Numbered from the stretch's first letter, positions 35,695 to 45,277 are shown. The stretch is DNA of 64,000 nucleotides from Psychrobacter sp. M13 (GCF_030718935.1 NZ_CP132194.1:1550001-1614000), one strand, 5' to 3'. Numbers and translations are program-made. The notes: a model not told the origin generated them from the sequence alone.

Positions 35695-38028
35695 TTAGAC
35701 ACCTTGACGCAAGATAAGATTGAACTCTTTGCTGATTAAGCCAAAATCACTAAAGCGTTTAGATCTGATCATCTGATTGGTCAGACGGATTAGCTCACGC
35801 CAGCGCGTATTCTCAGGTAACTCATTGATCCAATGCTTAAATTGTAGACTAATTTCCATCGAGTCCTCATCCAGTAATACTGCGCGTTCTAATTGCTCAA
35901 ATTGACGCCCTAACTGCCAAAAGCAAGTCACGGTTGCATGCTCTTGCTTCATAGCAGCATTACAAGCGTACAGCTGTAAGGTGGCAGCACGATAAGTACC
36001 TGCGCTTGAGAGGCGCTTAATTAAGTTATAGAGCTCTGCAGTATCTTTACCTAGTACCCCTTTGGCTTCTTGGACGTTGGCCTCAATCGACTGTATGACA
36101 TTAGGGATGATAGTCTGCTCAAGATTAATCATGATTTGAGCTTTCATAACTTTAAGTGATTCGTCAGCATCAGCTTCAAAGCCTAAATGCGTGATCAGAT
36201 GCTGTACTTGCGATTTTTTGAGATCGCCTTTGATTATCTGTTTCATGATGTTGTCATAATAATAAAGACGCTCACTGTAACGACCAAGCCAAATTAAATG
36301 ACTGGCTGTTGAGAGTAGCAAGATCATAGGCGCATCATCTAAATGCTCATAACCTGCCTCTATAGGCTGCGCACGATCAAAGTATTCGGAGTGACTTGAG
36401 AGGTTTTTTTCAAGCGCATGGTCTGGCTTGCCAGCATTAGTATTAACATTGTCATTGGCACTGCTGTCATCAATAACCCAAGTGTCTTTGATACCACCGC
36501 CCTGCGATGAGTTGACCACCAGTGAGCCTTCAACCATCGCGACACGGGTCAAACCACCTGGTACGATATCTACTGAACCATCGCCGTGACTGAGGATAAA
36601 GGGGCGCAAATCGATATGTCGCGGCGCGATACCATCAGCGACAGCAGTAGGGTTGGTTGAAAGCGAAATCGTCGGCTGCGCAATAAAGCCTGCTGGGTTT
36701 TCAAGTAAGCGAACACGATAGTCTTCAATCTCTTTTTTAGTGGAGGTTGGGCCAATAAGCATGCCATAGCCACCAGAGCCTTGCGTTTCTTTGACTACCA
36801 GCTTATCTAAATTATCTAAGACATATTTGAGCTCGTCTGGTTTACGGCATTGAAAGGTTTGGATATTGGGCAGTATTGGCTCTTCATCCAAATAAAACTT
36901 AATCATATCAGGTACAAAAGGATAAAGACTTTTGTCATCAGCGACACCTGTGCCTGGCGCATTAGTTATGACGACATTGCCAGCACGATAAGCGCTCATC
37001 AGCCCTGATACGCCCAGTATAGAGCTGGACTCAAACGCTAATGGGTCAATAAACGGATCATCGATACGGCGATAGATCACATCGACTTGTACTTTACCGC
37101 GTATGCCTTGCATGTAGACTTTGCTGTCTTCAACCACTAGATCATAACCATGTACCAGTGGCACATTCATCTCATGCGCTAAGAACGCATGCTCGTAATA
37201 AGCACTATTAAATCGCCCTGGGGTCAAGATTACAATTTGCGGATCGTATTTGCTCGTCGAGCTGGCAAGACATTTTTTGAGACGCATCGGGTAATCACTA
37301 ATCCCTAGAATAGGGGTGTGATCGAACATCTCAGATAGTAGCGTCTCAGAGATATTACGGCTCTCCAGCATATAAGAGACGCCAGAGGGCGTGCGCAGAT
37401 TATCCTCTAATACACAAAATGTGCCATCCTCATCACGGATCAAATCAATACCGCTAATATGCGAATAAATAGGCTTATCCAGCTCAATACCCATCATCCA
37501 TGGCTCATAGCAGCCACTAGCATAGACGTAACTATCAGGCACGACGCCTGCTTTCATAATAGCTTGCTCGTGGTAGATGTCATGCAAAAAGGCATTTAAT
37601 GCAGTAATACGCTGCTTACAGCCTTTTTCAATGATCTCCCACTCACTAGCGGCGATAATACGTGGAATAATATCAAAAGGGATCATCCGTTCAATATTCT
37701 TAGCGTCGCTATAAACCGTAAAGGTGACACCCTTACGATAAAAGATATTTTCGGCTTGCTCATTAAGATGATTGAGCGCGTCCATATTGATGGTGTCTAG
37801 CCAATTACCAACGGTTTTGGCGACAGGCCGATACTGACCTTCGCTAATGATTAGCTCATCGAAGCTTGGTTTTTTAGTGGGTTTTTGCGTGTCTTTGCCA
37901 GCGCTTTTAGGACTATTCTTAGTTGCAGCGGCTGTAGATTGACTTTGCTCCTGAGTGCCATTGTCGGCTGAAGTTTGAGTATCTGTTGCAGATTGAGTCT
38001 GTTTTTGAGTTTGGGTCTTTTTATTCAT
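35695..38028 (-). CDS. Fused circularly permuted ATP-grasp ligase and alpha-E protein
   Basis: A 777-residue fusion. After a Gln/Thr/Ser-rich disordered N-terminus (about 1-50) comes a circularly permuted ATP-grasp domain (about 55-540, with VLEDNLRTPSGVSYMLE, TPGRFNSAYYEHAFLA, RIDDPFIDP, KETQGSGGYGM and RHIDLRPF). An alpha-E helical domain (about 555-777, LSTASHLIWLGRYSERLYYYDN) follows. The two are often separate adjacent genes. The start is the ATG at 38028, because GTGAGG lies just before it; the frame is open to 38043. ATP-grasp enzymes ligate carboxylates to amines, so this operon may make and the protease genes may cleave a peptide tag. Confidence 0.92.
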   Translation of the reverse strand: MNKKTQTQKQTQSATDTQTSADNGTQEQSQSTAAATKNSPKSAGKDTQKPTKKPSFDELIISEGQYRPVAKTVGNWLDTINMDALNHLNEQAENIFYRKGVTFTVYSDAKNIERMIPFDIIPRIIAASEWEIIEKGCKQRITALNAFLHDIYHEQAIMKAGVVPDSYVYASGCYEPWMMGIELDKPIYSHISGIDLIRDEDGTFCVLEDNLRTPSGVSYMLESRNISETLLSEMFDHTPILGISDYPMRLKKCLASSTSKYDPQIVILTPGRFNSAYYEHAFLAHEMNVPLVHGYDLVVEDSKVYMQGIRGKVQVDVIYRRIDDPFIDPLAFESSSILGVSGLMSAYRAGNVVITNAPGTGVADDKSLYPFVPDMIKFYLDEEPILPNIQTFQCRKPDELKYVLDNLDKLVVKETQGSGGYGMLIGPTSTKKEIEDYRVRLLENPAGFIAQPTISLSTNPTAVADGIAPRHIDLRPFILSHGDGSVDIVPGGLTRVAMVEGSLVVNSSQGGGIKDTWVIDDSSANDNVNTNAGKPDHALEKNLSSHSEYFDRAQPIEAGYEHLDDAPMILLLSTASHLIWLGRYSERLYYYDNIMKQIIKGDLKKSQVQHLITHLGFEADADESLKVMKAQIMINLEQTIIPNVIQSIEANVQEAKGVLGKDTAELYNLIKRLSSAGTYRAATLQLYACNAAMKQEHATVTCFWQLGRQFEQLERAVLLDEDSMEISLQFKHWINELPENTRWRELIRLTNQMIRSKRFSDFGLISKEFNLILRQGV

Positions 38029-38355
38029 AAATACCTCACGCATCCTTGATAGAGTTATTGACTAAGGACTATAGACTAATAGTGCTGAGTCCTATAGCTG
38101 TTTTAATTGATCACATATCCTATGTCTGACCTCGACTATACCGCGTCTATAGGCTTATGCACAACATGAGTTTGATAATTTAATAACGTTAAAGTTACAA
38201 TCTAAACGATAATTAAAACAATCATTACGAATAATATAAGCACTTGCACGATCATTATCTATAGCTCAATGTCAAAATATACTGATAATAAAGAAGCGCT
38301 ATAAAATCAATGTTAATAAACGTGAATTAAGACAAGTAAAGGGGTAAACGTAACT
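38029..38355. other. Divergent spacer between the Anbu operon and the GDSL gene (327 bp)
   Basis: AT-rich, non-coding, and must hold the promoters of both divergent transcripts. I see no convincing operator, repeat or hairpin. Confidence 0.5.
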
Positions 38356-38997
38356 ATGCACAGTTGTTATTCGTTTATAAGATCAGCTACTGTTGCAATA
38401 GCTATTATCAGCCTAAACGGCTGTAGTAATAATGAGGATGTCATTGAGCTTGTCTTACCGACAGGCAGTAATGTTGTCGCATTAGGGGACTCACTCACTT
38501 ACGGTTATAGCGTCGATAGAGACCTTTCTTATCCTGCGGTGTTAGCAGATATGACCGGTTGGAAAATCATCAATGCCGGTGTCAATGGTAATACTTCAGC
38601 CAATGTACTGTGGCGGATTGATACTGTTATCGCGCAAAATCCAGATTTGGTATTACTGAGCGTCGGTGGTAATAATGTACTGCGCCGAGTACCGTCAGAG
38701 GTTACAGCGGCTAATATCACAACGGCTGTCAAGCAGCTAAAAGCCGCCAATATTGACGTTATCCTAATCGCACAGCCTTATTTTAGCGCCAGTGCACTGT
38801 TCGGTCGTGCCAGCGACAATCCAATCTATGCCAGTATCGCCAAGAGCGAAAACGTACCGCTATATAGCAAGCGCTGGTCTGAGGTGATCTCTAACAATGC
38901 GCTTAAGTCCGACCAAATTCATGCCAATGCCGCAGGCTATCGCTACTTTGCAGAGGGGTTGTACGCGTATTTACAACAAAATGGCGTAGCGCGTTAA
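38356..38997 (+). CDS. GDSL/SGNH-family esterase lipoprotein
   Basis: A 213-residue SGNH hydrolase similar to TesA/arylesterase. Block I is GDSLTYG with the nucleophile S46, block III is GGNN (Asn in place of the usual Asp) and the C-terminal Asp/His pair is SDQIHANAAGY. The signal peptide is short, and the putative lipobox LNGC (Cys 23) has Asn at position -2, unusual but possible. The protein would sit in the periplasm or outer membrane and hydrolyse esters or thioesters. It stands alone behind a terminator. The natural substrate is unknown. Confidence 0.9.
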   Translation: MHSCYSFIRSATVAIAIISLNGCSNNEDVIELVLPTGSNVVALGDSLTYGYSVDRDLSYPAVLADMTGWKIINAGVNGNTSANVLWRIDTVIAQNPDLVLLSVGGNNVLRRVPSEVTAANITTAVKQLKAANIDVILIAQPYFSASALFGRASDNPIYASIAKSENVPLYSKRWSEVISNNALKSDQIHANAAGYRYFAEGLYAYLQQNGVAR

Positions 38998-39020
38998 ACT
39001 TTATATTGCTTTTAGATGCG

Positions 39021-39056
39021 AAAAGGAGTACTTAATCAATAAGCGCTCCTTTTTAT
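39021..39056. terminator. Bidirectional terminator after the esterase gene
   Basis: An 8-bp stem (AAAAGGAG 39021-39028 with CTCCTTTT 39046-39053), with partial pairing inside the loop and a T-rich tail. It separates the esterase from the convergent DUF2855 gene. Confidence 0.75.
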
Positions 39057-39097
39057 TCGTATCCCTTAAAACAAAGCGTTAAGCTTGACGGTGATAG

Positions 39098-40180
39098 CTA
39101 CATCACAACGATTAATCCTTCATCGGCAGGTATCTTGCCCGCGCATACCTCAGCGTATACTTTGGATAATCCTTCAACGCCATTGAGCTGCTTAATTTGC
39201 AACCATTCATTGGTTTTTGCCATGCTGTGCATTACATAACGCATGGACTGCTTATTGAATGCTTCCATACCTAATTGCTTTATTAGATGCTGAATGTGAC
39301 TCGGCGCAAAGAACGGATGGCTTCGCTCACGGATAATACCCTCGACCTGACGCGGCTCATCCCAATGGGTCGCACCGACATTGCTGGTATAACGCATGTT
39401 ATCACCTAAATGCGTATGCAAGCGACTGAGCACATCGGTATTGGCGGACATATCGATAATAGCTGTGGGTTTACTGGCATCAATCTGTTCTAGATCATCA
39501 TAGCTGAGCACACTATCGTAAGCGTTGATTGAGTTCACAAAGTCAACGTTACGCGCTGAGGTCAGACCAATCACTGCAGGCGCGTTGTCATCATTAATGA
39601 GGCCATAAGCCAACCCTGTACTGGTCTTACTTGAGGCGCTAATGATGATAATTTGCTCGGCATCGAACCAGTGATTGCTCTCAAGCAAATCGTGCAAGCA
39701 ATACGAGGTTAAGTGCAGCACGAATAGCAGCATACGTGAATTATCATTAGCACGATCATAGCCACGCTCATGATTGACGCGCTGATATAAATTATAGCCT
39801 GGCGGCAGGTGCGAGCGATGGTCGCTGGCATCCATCATACTCGTCTTGGTGATGTGAGCAGGCTTAAGCACTAGCTCATTGGCAGGCGGGAAGTAACCAA
39901 ATAGACGCTCACCAACAGGTAGATCTGCACAGTTTGACTCGACGACATCCGCAAAGCCCCAGACCGGAATGATACCCCATTGCTCAGGGTCGTCACCGTT
40001 TGGCGCAAAGAACTGCCAATAGCGCAGTTGATCGCCCATGACCGCATAAGTGATATTGTTCGCGGTAAAAGCAAAGCGATCGACTTTGACTAGTACCTCT
40101 AAGTCGCTGATCGTTTGCGCGGGTGCTTCAACTACACGCGATTGGGCCAAATCTGCTTTATTAGTTTGAAATTCCTGCAT
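39098..40180 (-). CDS. DUF2855 protein, MDR-like
   Basis: A 360-residue cytoplasmic protein of the DUF2855 family, resembling medium-chain dehydrogenases. It has an N-terminal substrate domain (EVLVKVDRFAFTANNITYAVMGD), a central Rossmann-like part (AEQIIIISASSKTSTGLAYGL, IGLTSARNVDFV) and IIDMSANTDVLSRL. Typical zinc ligands are absent. AAGGAC precedes the start. It lies 89 bases downstream of a flavin monooxygenase-like gene on the same strand, probably in one transcript under the TetR regulator at 41.9 kb. The reaction is unknown; an enoyl or quinone reductase activity is a guess. Confidence 0.85.
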   Translation of the reverse strand: MQEFQTNKADLAQSRVVEAPAQTISDLEVLVKVDRFAFTANNITYAVMGDQLRYWQFFAPNGDDPEQWGIIPVWGFADVVESNCADLPVGERLFGYFPPANELVLKPAHITKTSMMDASDHRSHLPPGYNLYQRVNHERGYDRANDNSRMLLFVLHLTSYCLHDLLESNHWFDAEQIIIISASSKTSTGLAYGLINDDNAPAVIGLTSARNVDFVNSINAYDSVLSYDDLEQIDASKPTAIIDMSANTDVLSRLHTHLGDNMRYTSNVGATHWDEPRQVEGIIRERSHPFFAPSHIQHLIKQLGMEAFNKQSMRYVMHSMAKTNEWLQIKQLNGVEGLSKVYAEVCAGKIPADEGLIVVM

Positions 40181-40269
40181 GACTTTGTCCTTTTATTATG
40201 GTTCAACGTTTATCATAACCTACAAGCACCTTGATAAAGTCATAAAGACGCTTGTAAGCTGACAAAACT

Positions 40270-41733
40270 CTAAGCCTTTGCGTGACGCGCTGCCATAATT
40301 TGCATGGTTTCGCCGACGAGCTTTGGCATATTCGCTGCCGCTCTTGGCATTGCCGATTTGATACGCATCAAGGTGGCGCCTTGCTCTGGCGTCATCTCAC
40401 TGCTCGGTTGGACTAGTCGGGTAAAGCCATCCAAGCGATTATTAATCAGCCAATCGCGTATCTCAGGCTCTTTGGCCCAGCGCTGCTGATTACGCATTTG
40501 CGCCATGATGCCCATGAGCCAATCGGTATCATGATTTGGTAGTGGCACAACGCCGCATATCTCGTTTTTGGTCTTTTCATCGTCATAGCTTGCCTCAATA
40601 TGAGCGATGAACGCGGCACTAAATACCGGCTGATAAGAGCGTACGGTCTGCACTATGATCTTATTACCTTTGAACACTCTATAGATATCGGAGACCGGTA
40701 CCGCGCGTGCGGAGCAATCAACGTGCATCGTATTGGCAGTGGTTGCAATGCTATCTTCCCCACTGTTACCAAAAGCAATCTTGTCAACGTCCAAGCTGGT
40801 CACTCGGCCTTTACGTACGATGTTTTTGACGCGGCGTAATTGTTCAAGCTCGTCTTTGCTGACAGTCGCCCCATGAAACATCTGCGGTTTGACGTCGGGG
40901 TCAATACGCATCAACACGCCTGCTTGCTCTAATCGATTAAATAGATCGTCCATGTTTTCAGCTTCGCCAATAGCTTCCGCTTGTGCTGCTTGCGCGCCCA
41001 TCGTATCGTTAAAAAATTCACGCGAGGGCTGTGCGTTTTTGCGATCGAGTAGCCAGCCATCTCTTGAGACTATCCACGTGATATCATCAGGCTCTATTTG
41101 ATTCTCTAGTAACCAAAGTACCGCATCGATACCTGTTTTGCCGCCGCCAATTACGACGTAGCCATCACGCAGGGTATTTATATTTGGTAAGTTGTTAAGC
41201 GGCTCAAATTGCACCCCATCGGCAACTGTAAAACTTGGCGTATGCGTTGAGGGGACAGAGGTTTTAAAGTAAGTACCATCGACAATTTTTTTATTAACTT
41301 TAACTTGATACTCTTTATCAGACAATATTGACTTAAAGGTAGCGACGCCGTCATCTGCGTTCTCACTGTCATAATCATACTCACACATAGGGAAGTACTG
41401 AACGCGGCCACTCGGCAAAAACGTCTGCTTCATGACCTGATCATAGTAGGCCATCACTTGATCGCCAGTTGCCAGCTCCGCTAAGCCTTTGTTTAAGCCA
41501 ACCTCATCGACAGTACCATTGCACAGCTCGCGTGAGCTTACCCCATAAAAGGAGGAGGGCTGATGTAGCGTCACGAACGAATACGCATCATTCCAATGTC
41601 CACCCGGCTTATGATGACGATCGATAATGATGATATTGGCATTGGTCTCATTCAGCAATGTATCAGCAAAGGCCATTCCAACCGCGCCGCTGCCAATAAT
41701 CAAATAATCAGTCTCTACATGTTGAATAGGCAT
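40270..41733 (-). CDS. FAD/NAD(P)-dependent oxidoreductase, monooxygenase-like
   Basis: A 487-residue flavoprotein. The FAD-binding GSGAVG is at 14-19, followed by IIDRHHKPGGHWNDAYSFVTLHQP. A second nucleotide fold, VVIGGGKTGIDAVLWLLE, is likely for NADPH. The layout resembles flavin-containing monooxygenases, though no exact family fingerprint is recognised. The frame is open to 41778, but the ATG at 41733 starts directly before the beta strand of the FAD domain and has AGGA upstream. It pairs with the DUF2855 gene and is divergent from a TetR gene, with a perfect inverted repeat between. Probably an inducible catabolic or detoxifying enzyme. Confidence 0.86.
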   Translation of the reverse strand: MPIQHVETDYLIIGSGAVGMAFADTLLNETNANIIIIDRHHKPGGHWNDAYSFVTLHQPSSFYGVSSRELCNGTVDEVGLNKGLAELATGDQVMAYYDQVMKQTFLPSGRVQYFPMCEYDYDSENADDGVATFKSILSDKEYQVKVNKKIVDGTYFKTSVPSTHTPSFTVADGVQFEPLNNLPNINTLRDGYVVIGGGKTGIDAVLWLLENQIEPDDITWIVSRDGWLLDRKNAQPSREFFNDTMGAQAAQAEAIGEAENMDDLFNRLEQAGVLMRIDPDVKPQMFHGATVSKDELEQLRRVKNIVRKGRVTSLDVDKIAFGNSGEDSIATTANTMHVDCSARAVPVSDIYRVFKGNKIIVQTVRSYQPVFSAAFIAHIEASYDDEKTKNEICGVVPLPNHDTDWLMGIMAQMRNQQRWAKEPEIRDWLINNRLDGFTRLVQPSSEMTPEQGATLMRIKSAMPRAAANMPKLVGETMQIMAARHAKA

Positions 41734-41789
41734 AGCGTCTTTGCATCCTGTGTGAGTAAACGAATAATTAACGAACAAGTGTTGTTAAA

Positions 41790-41821
41790 TAACAGTGTTA
41801 TATATTAAGATAACACTGTTA
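41790..41821. promoter_or_regulatory. Putative TetR operator
   Basis: Perfect 12-bp inverted repeat TAACAGTGTTAT/ATAACACTGTTA (41790-41801, 41810-41821) with an 8-base spacer. It lies 57 bases from the oxidoreductase start and 80 bases from the tetR start, ideal for repressing both. Confidence 0.8.
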
Positions 41822-41900
41822 TAATTGTCAAGCTTTTATCAATTATACTTGTAGATAATGCCAAAATAGCTTATAACCGTCAAAACATAGCGAGAGTCCA

Positions 41901-42488
41901 ATGAGTACAGTAGATCCTAGAACAAAAATACTAAACGCCGCTTCAGCTTTATTCTTAGAAGGCGGCGGTGCGGCCCTAAGCGTCCGTGCTATATCAAGCC
42001 GCGCAGGATTATCAACGATCGGTATTTATAAGTACTTTCAAGGCAAGCAAGGTATATTGGACGCGCTATATATCGAAGGCTTCAATTATGTCCGCGATGC
42101 GATGTGCGTGCTCGCTGATGATGAGCGGGCAAGTAAAGCGCAAGTATTGGCCTCTTGTTTAGGATATCTTAATGTTGGTGAGCAACACGAAGCGCATTAT
42201 CGACTTATCTTTGGCGAGGCGGACGCCGGTTACGCGCCATCAGAGGAAGCGATCGCAGCTCGCGACACGGCCTTTGCGAAGTTGGTTCGAGTAGCCGGCT
42301 CTTATTTAGACAATTCGGCAAGCTCATCTGAATGTCGGCAATTGGCGTTAGATATTTGGGCGATAGTACATGGCTATGTCAGCATCAGTCATCATGTCGC
42401 GCTCACGCACAATAAGAATCCTGATTGGAAACGTATGGCGCTGCGAGTCGTCGTTAATCAATTGGACGCGGCAAAACAGTCGGCTTAA
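41901..42488 (+). CDS. TetR-family repressor
   Basis: A 195-residue regulator with an N-terminal TetR helix-turn-helix (TKILNAASALFLEGGGAALSVRAISSRAGLSTIGIYKYFQGKQGILDALY) and a C-terminal ligand-binding helical domain. GAGAG lies before the ATG. It is divergent from the flavoprotein/DUF2855 pair, with a 32-base palindrome in the spacer. The simplest reading is a repressor of that pair and of itself, released by a small hydrophobic substrate. The ligand cannot be predicted. Confidence 0.92.
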   Translation: MSTVDPRTKILNAASALFLEGGGAALSVRAISSRAGLSTIGIYKYFQGKQGILDALYIEGFNYVRDAMCVLADDERASKAQVLASCLGYLNVGEQHEAHYRLIFGEADAGYAPSEEAIAARDTAFAKLVRVAGSYLDNSASSSECRQLALDIWAIVHGYVSISHHVALTHNKNPDWKRMALRVVVNQLDAAKQSA

Positions 42489-42846
42489 AGTGAGTTATTC
42501 AAAATATACAAAATCGTTTTTCTTAGAAAATGACTGTTTTAGTAAGCGAATATTTTATAGATGATTTTACAGACGAATGCTTTGTAGAGGACTATAAGTG
42601 TACGTTTTACGATTCTTGCATTATGTAAATACCATCTCCGCCTTGAGTTTGACGGCAGAGGTTATGCAGCAAATAGATAAGATGGATATAAATTAAGTTA
42701 TTGATTTTGTTTGTATTATGTCGGTTTGTAAGCTATGTCTTTAGGCAAAGCATTTTATCTTTTTTAAAGTAATAAGCGAAAAGGGCAGTATACGAGTTAC
42801 ACAGTGCGCTGCCTTTTCCTTTTTGTAACGCTTGCCAGCCAAACGA
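42489..42846. other. Spacer between tetR and a lipoprotein gene (358 bp)
   Basis: Mostly AT-rich non-coding DNA that ends in a terminator. A 32-codon GTG ORF at 42598-42696 without a clear ribosome binding site may be chance or a gene remnant. I cannot support it as a gene. Confidence 0.5.
42779..42820. terminator. Bidirectional terminator between tetR and lipoprotein genes
   Basis: A 9-bp stem with one G-U pair (42780-42788 with 42809-42817) and T-rich sequence on the right, placed between convergent genes. Confidence 0.68.
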
Positions 42847-43494
42847 CTATATTGTCCATTGATCTGAGATAATAGCCACTAGGTAGCGCTGCCCTTGATA
42901 TTCATCAAACACCAAGCGCATTGCGCGCCAGTCCATGCCGCTATATTGCTCACTGCCACCATGATAAAACTCAACAAAATCAGCGTCTTGATAGACCTGA
43001 TTTAAGTTATTGATGCTATTGCCGATAGCTTTTGAGTCATTAACGCTAATGGTCGGCTGGTTATCAAATTGCTTAGCATTAACCCACGTCTCCAAGTATT
43101 TAGGTAGTGGCGTGACTAACAGCTCACCTGTACCGTCCTTTTCACCCCACGTGAAGCGGATATTGGACTGCTGCAGATACTGAGTGAACTGCGCACGACT
43201 AAAGACTTTATCGGACTGAGGACGGACATAGGCGTACATCGAAAAGCGTACGCCACGTGTCGGGTGGATATCACTGATAATACTGGCATAGTCTTTATTG
43301 GCGAGGGCAGATTGTATGCCAAGCGCTTGTTCAGTCAGGGATTGATTTGTGGTCATGGGATCATTTGAAGTGTCTGGCGAGCTGTTTTGCTCAGTAGGTG
43401 CAGTATTGCTAGGTAGCGACTGACAGCCTGTTACTGTTAACAATAGTGCCAAGCTAGCTGTAATAGCTAAAGATGAGCGAGAGAATGAAATCAT
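42847..43494 (-). CDS. Lipoprotein of unknown function
   Basis: A 215-residue lipoprotein. The chosen start (ATG at 43494, AAGGA about 9 bases upstream) gives a compact signal peptide ISFSRSSLAITASLALLLTVTGC with the lipidated Cys at 24. The frame is open to 43527, but that start lacks a ribosome binding site. A Pro/Ser/Thr/Asn-rich linker follows, then a globular part (about 60-215) with ALANKDYASIISDIHPTRGVRFSMYAYV and a Tyr/Trp-rich C-terminus. I recognise no named family. Probably periplasmic-facing in the outer or inner membrane. Confidence 0.78.
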   Translation of the reverse strand: MISFSRSSLAITASLALLLTVTGCQSLPSNTAPTEQNSSPDTSNDPMTTNQSLTEQALGIQSALANKDYASIISDIHPTRGVRFSMYAYVRPQSDKVFSRAQFTQYLQQSNIRFTWGEKDGTGELLVTPLPKYLETWVNAKQFDNQPTISVNDSKAIGNSINNLNQVYQDADFVEFYHGGSEQYSGMDWRAMRLVFDEYQGQRYLVAIISDQWTI

Positions 43495-43675
43495 AAAAGT
43501 ATTCCTTTTAAATATATAAAAAAGCATAATGTATTGTTATATTGGGGTGAGAATGATCGATAAGTGGTGTCATTCATTGTCGACAGTAATAATTTTATTA
43601 CTGTCGACAATGCACATAGTTATGCTTAAATAAAGGTTAGCTATAAGTAGTCATGATGTCGTTTAGGAGAACATT

Positions 43676-44182
43676 ATGCAAATGATATATTTATTGATAA
43701 AGAGGCTTCGGCTAGTATTGTTATTAATAACAATGATGACCAGTTCGGCTGTTGGCAATAATAAGCAATTTATAACAATGGACACAGCTAAGATAGCAAC
43801 CATTAGCCAAATGTATGAGCAAGATATCAGTGTAGAAGGATTTAGCGAAAAACCTGTATTATTGGAATATAGCACAGCGGAGCTAATAGCCGCATTTGCG
43901 CTTGAGCAAGCATATTTTGATAGAGAACAGATAAGCTGCAATATTGGTCATGATATCTTGTGGGATTCGCAAGATCCTGACTATAGCCAAGACAAGCAGT
44001 TTGCTGTCACTGAGCAAGGCTTAGTCAAAGTCAGCTTAGCGCAAGGCAGTAATATTTATTATGAGCTGGCGTGTACCAGTACCGATGAAAAAGCAGAATG
44101 TAAAATTGCTGACGTGATGTTAGATGAAGATATATATGGTAGTCGCACGTTAAAAAGTTATCTTATAAAAAACTGCGTTTAG
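43676..44182 (+). CDS. Small exported protein of unknown function
   Basis: A 168-residue protein starting with a basic, hydrophobic signal segment (about 1-27, LLIKRLRLVLLLITMMTSSAVG) and a mature part rich in acidic residues. Four cysteines in the mature region (ISCNIGHD, ELACTSTDEKAECK, KNCV at the end) suggest two disulfides in the periplasm. AGGAG lies before the ATG, which argues for a real gene. I do not recognise a family. It is divergent from the neighbouring lipoprotein, with a 181-base spacer. Confidence 0.72.
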   Translation: MQMIYLLIKRLRLVLLLITMMTSSAVGNNKQFITMDTAKIATISQMYEQDISVEGFSEKPVLLEYSTAELIAAFALEQAYFDREQISCNIGHDILWDSQDPDYSQDKQFAVTEQGLVKVSLAQGSNIYYELACTSTDEKAECKIADVMLDEDIYGSRTLKSYLIKNCV

Positions 44183-44362
44183 ATAGTCGGCGTGAATTTC
44201 AGAATTACTTTAGATATCTACGAGCTGAGATATTATGTGAAATTACATACGTAAAGTCTTAATATGGCGCAAACTCTAATAGTTAACTGGAATTTGAATA
44301 ACCTCAAAGCTATTGGTTTGTTTTCGCATAATGTATATTATGTTAAATAGACTCTATATTAG

Positions 44363-45277
44363 TTAACCGTTTATATCGATGGTCGTTATCTTCTCAACTA
44401 AAAAGTCCACTGCCGCTTTTACCTTTGGTACTAGATAGCGCTGTTTTTGGTAAAGCAAATAAACCGCCATATCAGCATTTTGTGTGATGGCCAAATCGTG
44501 CTCAAATATCAGCTCTTGTAGTGCGCCTGATTCAAGATAAGATGCTAACGCCCAACGAGTTGACATAAAAACACCTTCACCATTGCAAGCTTTTTTGGCA
44601 AGCCAAGCGCCATTGTTGGAGATGGCAACCGCAGGCCCTGACACATCGTGCCACTGATCCTCTATATAACATAACCACGGCGTTGGCCCTGTTGGGGTTT
44701 TAAAATACAGACCGCTATGATTTTTGAGCTCCATGGCAGTGCTTGGCATGCCATGCTTTGTAAAATAGCTTGGTGCGGCGACTGGAATAAAGCCATTATC
44801 CATAAGCCTGATCGCAATCACTCGCTCATTTGGTGCGTAACCACCACGAATAGCGATATCGACATCATCGCGTCCCAATGTCGACAACTCATCACTCAAA
44901 CTGACATCCAATACAATCTGTGGGTACAAAGCACTAAACTCATCTAAGATCGGCAATACTACTTTTTCTCCAAAACCTACCATCGAGCTAATACGCAAAC
45001 GACCCATTGGTGTAGTCTGATAGCTACGAACAGTCTCTTTGCTTTGCTCTAGTTGACTGAGTATCTGCTGCACGTCATTATAATAGACCTGCCCTACTTC
45101 GGTCAGTTTGACCATTCGCGTTGAGCGCTTTAATAATGTGGCTCCCAATGTTTTTTCTAAATCTGACACTCGTCTCGATAATGATGATGGTGGCACATTA
45201 AACACTTTTGCAGCCTTGGTAAAACTACCTGTTTCGACAACTTTACAGAAATAACGTATTGCACGTAACTGATCCAA
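44363..45277 (-). CDS. LysR-family regulator, TTG start
   Basis: A 304-residue LysR transcription factor with the winged helix at the N-terminus (LRAIRYFCKVVETGSFTKAAKVFNVPPSSLSRRVSDLEKTLG) and a co-inducer domain from about residue 90. The start codon is TTG at 45277, preceded by GGAGAG about 6 bases upstream. It is divergent from a glutathione transferase gene and an MDR dehydrogenase gene, so it likely controls them, as is common for LysR regulators of electrophile-response genes. The inducer is unknown. Confidence 0.92.
   Translation of the reverse strand: MDQLRAIRYFCKVVETGSFTKAAKVFNVPPSSLSRRVSDLEKTLGATLLKRSTRMVKLTEVGQVYYNDVQQILSQLEQSKETVRSYQTTPMGRLRISSMVGFGEKVVLPILDEFSALYPQIVLDVSLSDELSTLGRDDVDIAIRGGYAPNERVIAIRLMDNGFIPVAAPSYFTKHGMPSTAMELKNHSGLYFKTPTGPTPWLCYIEDQWHDVSGPAVAISNNGAWLAKKACNGEGVFMSTRWALASYLESGALQELIFEHDLAITQNADMAVYLLYQKQRYLVPKVKAAVDFLVEKITTIDING

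Noticed and set aside
42598..42696. 32-codon GTG ORF downstream of tetR
   Set aside because: Too short, no clear ribosome binding site; could be a remnant, but there is no support.
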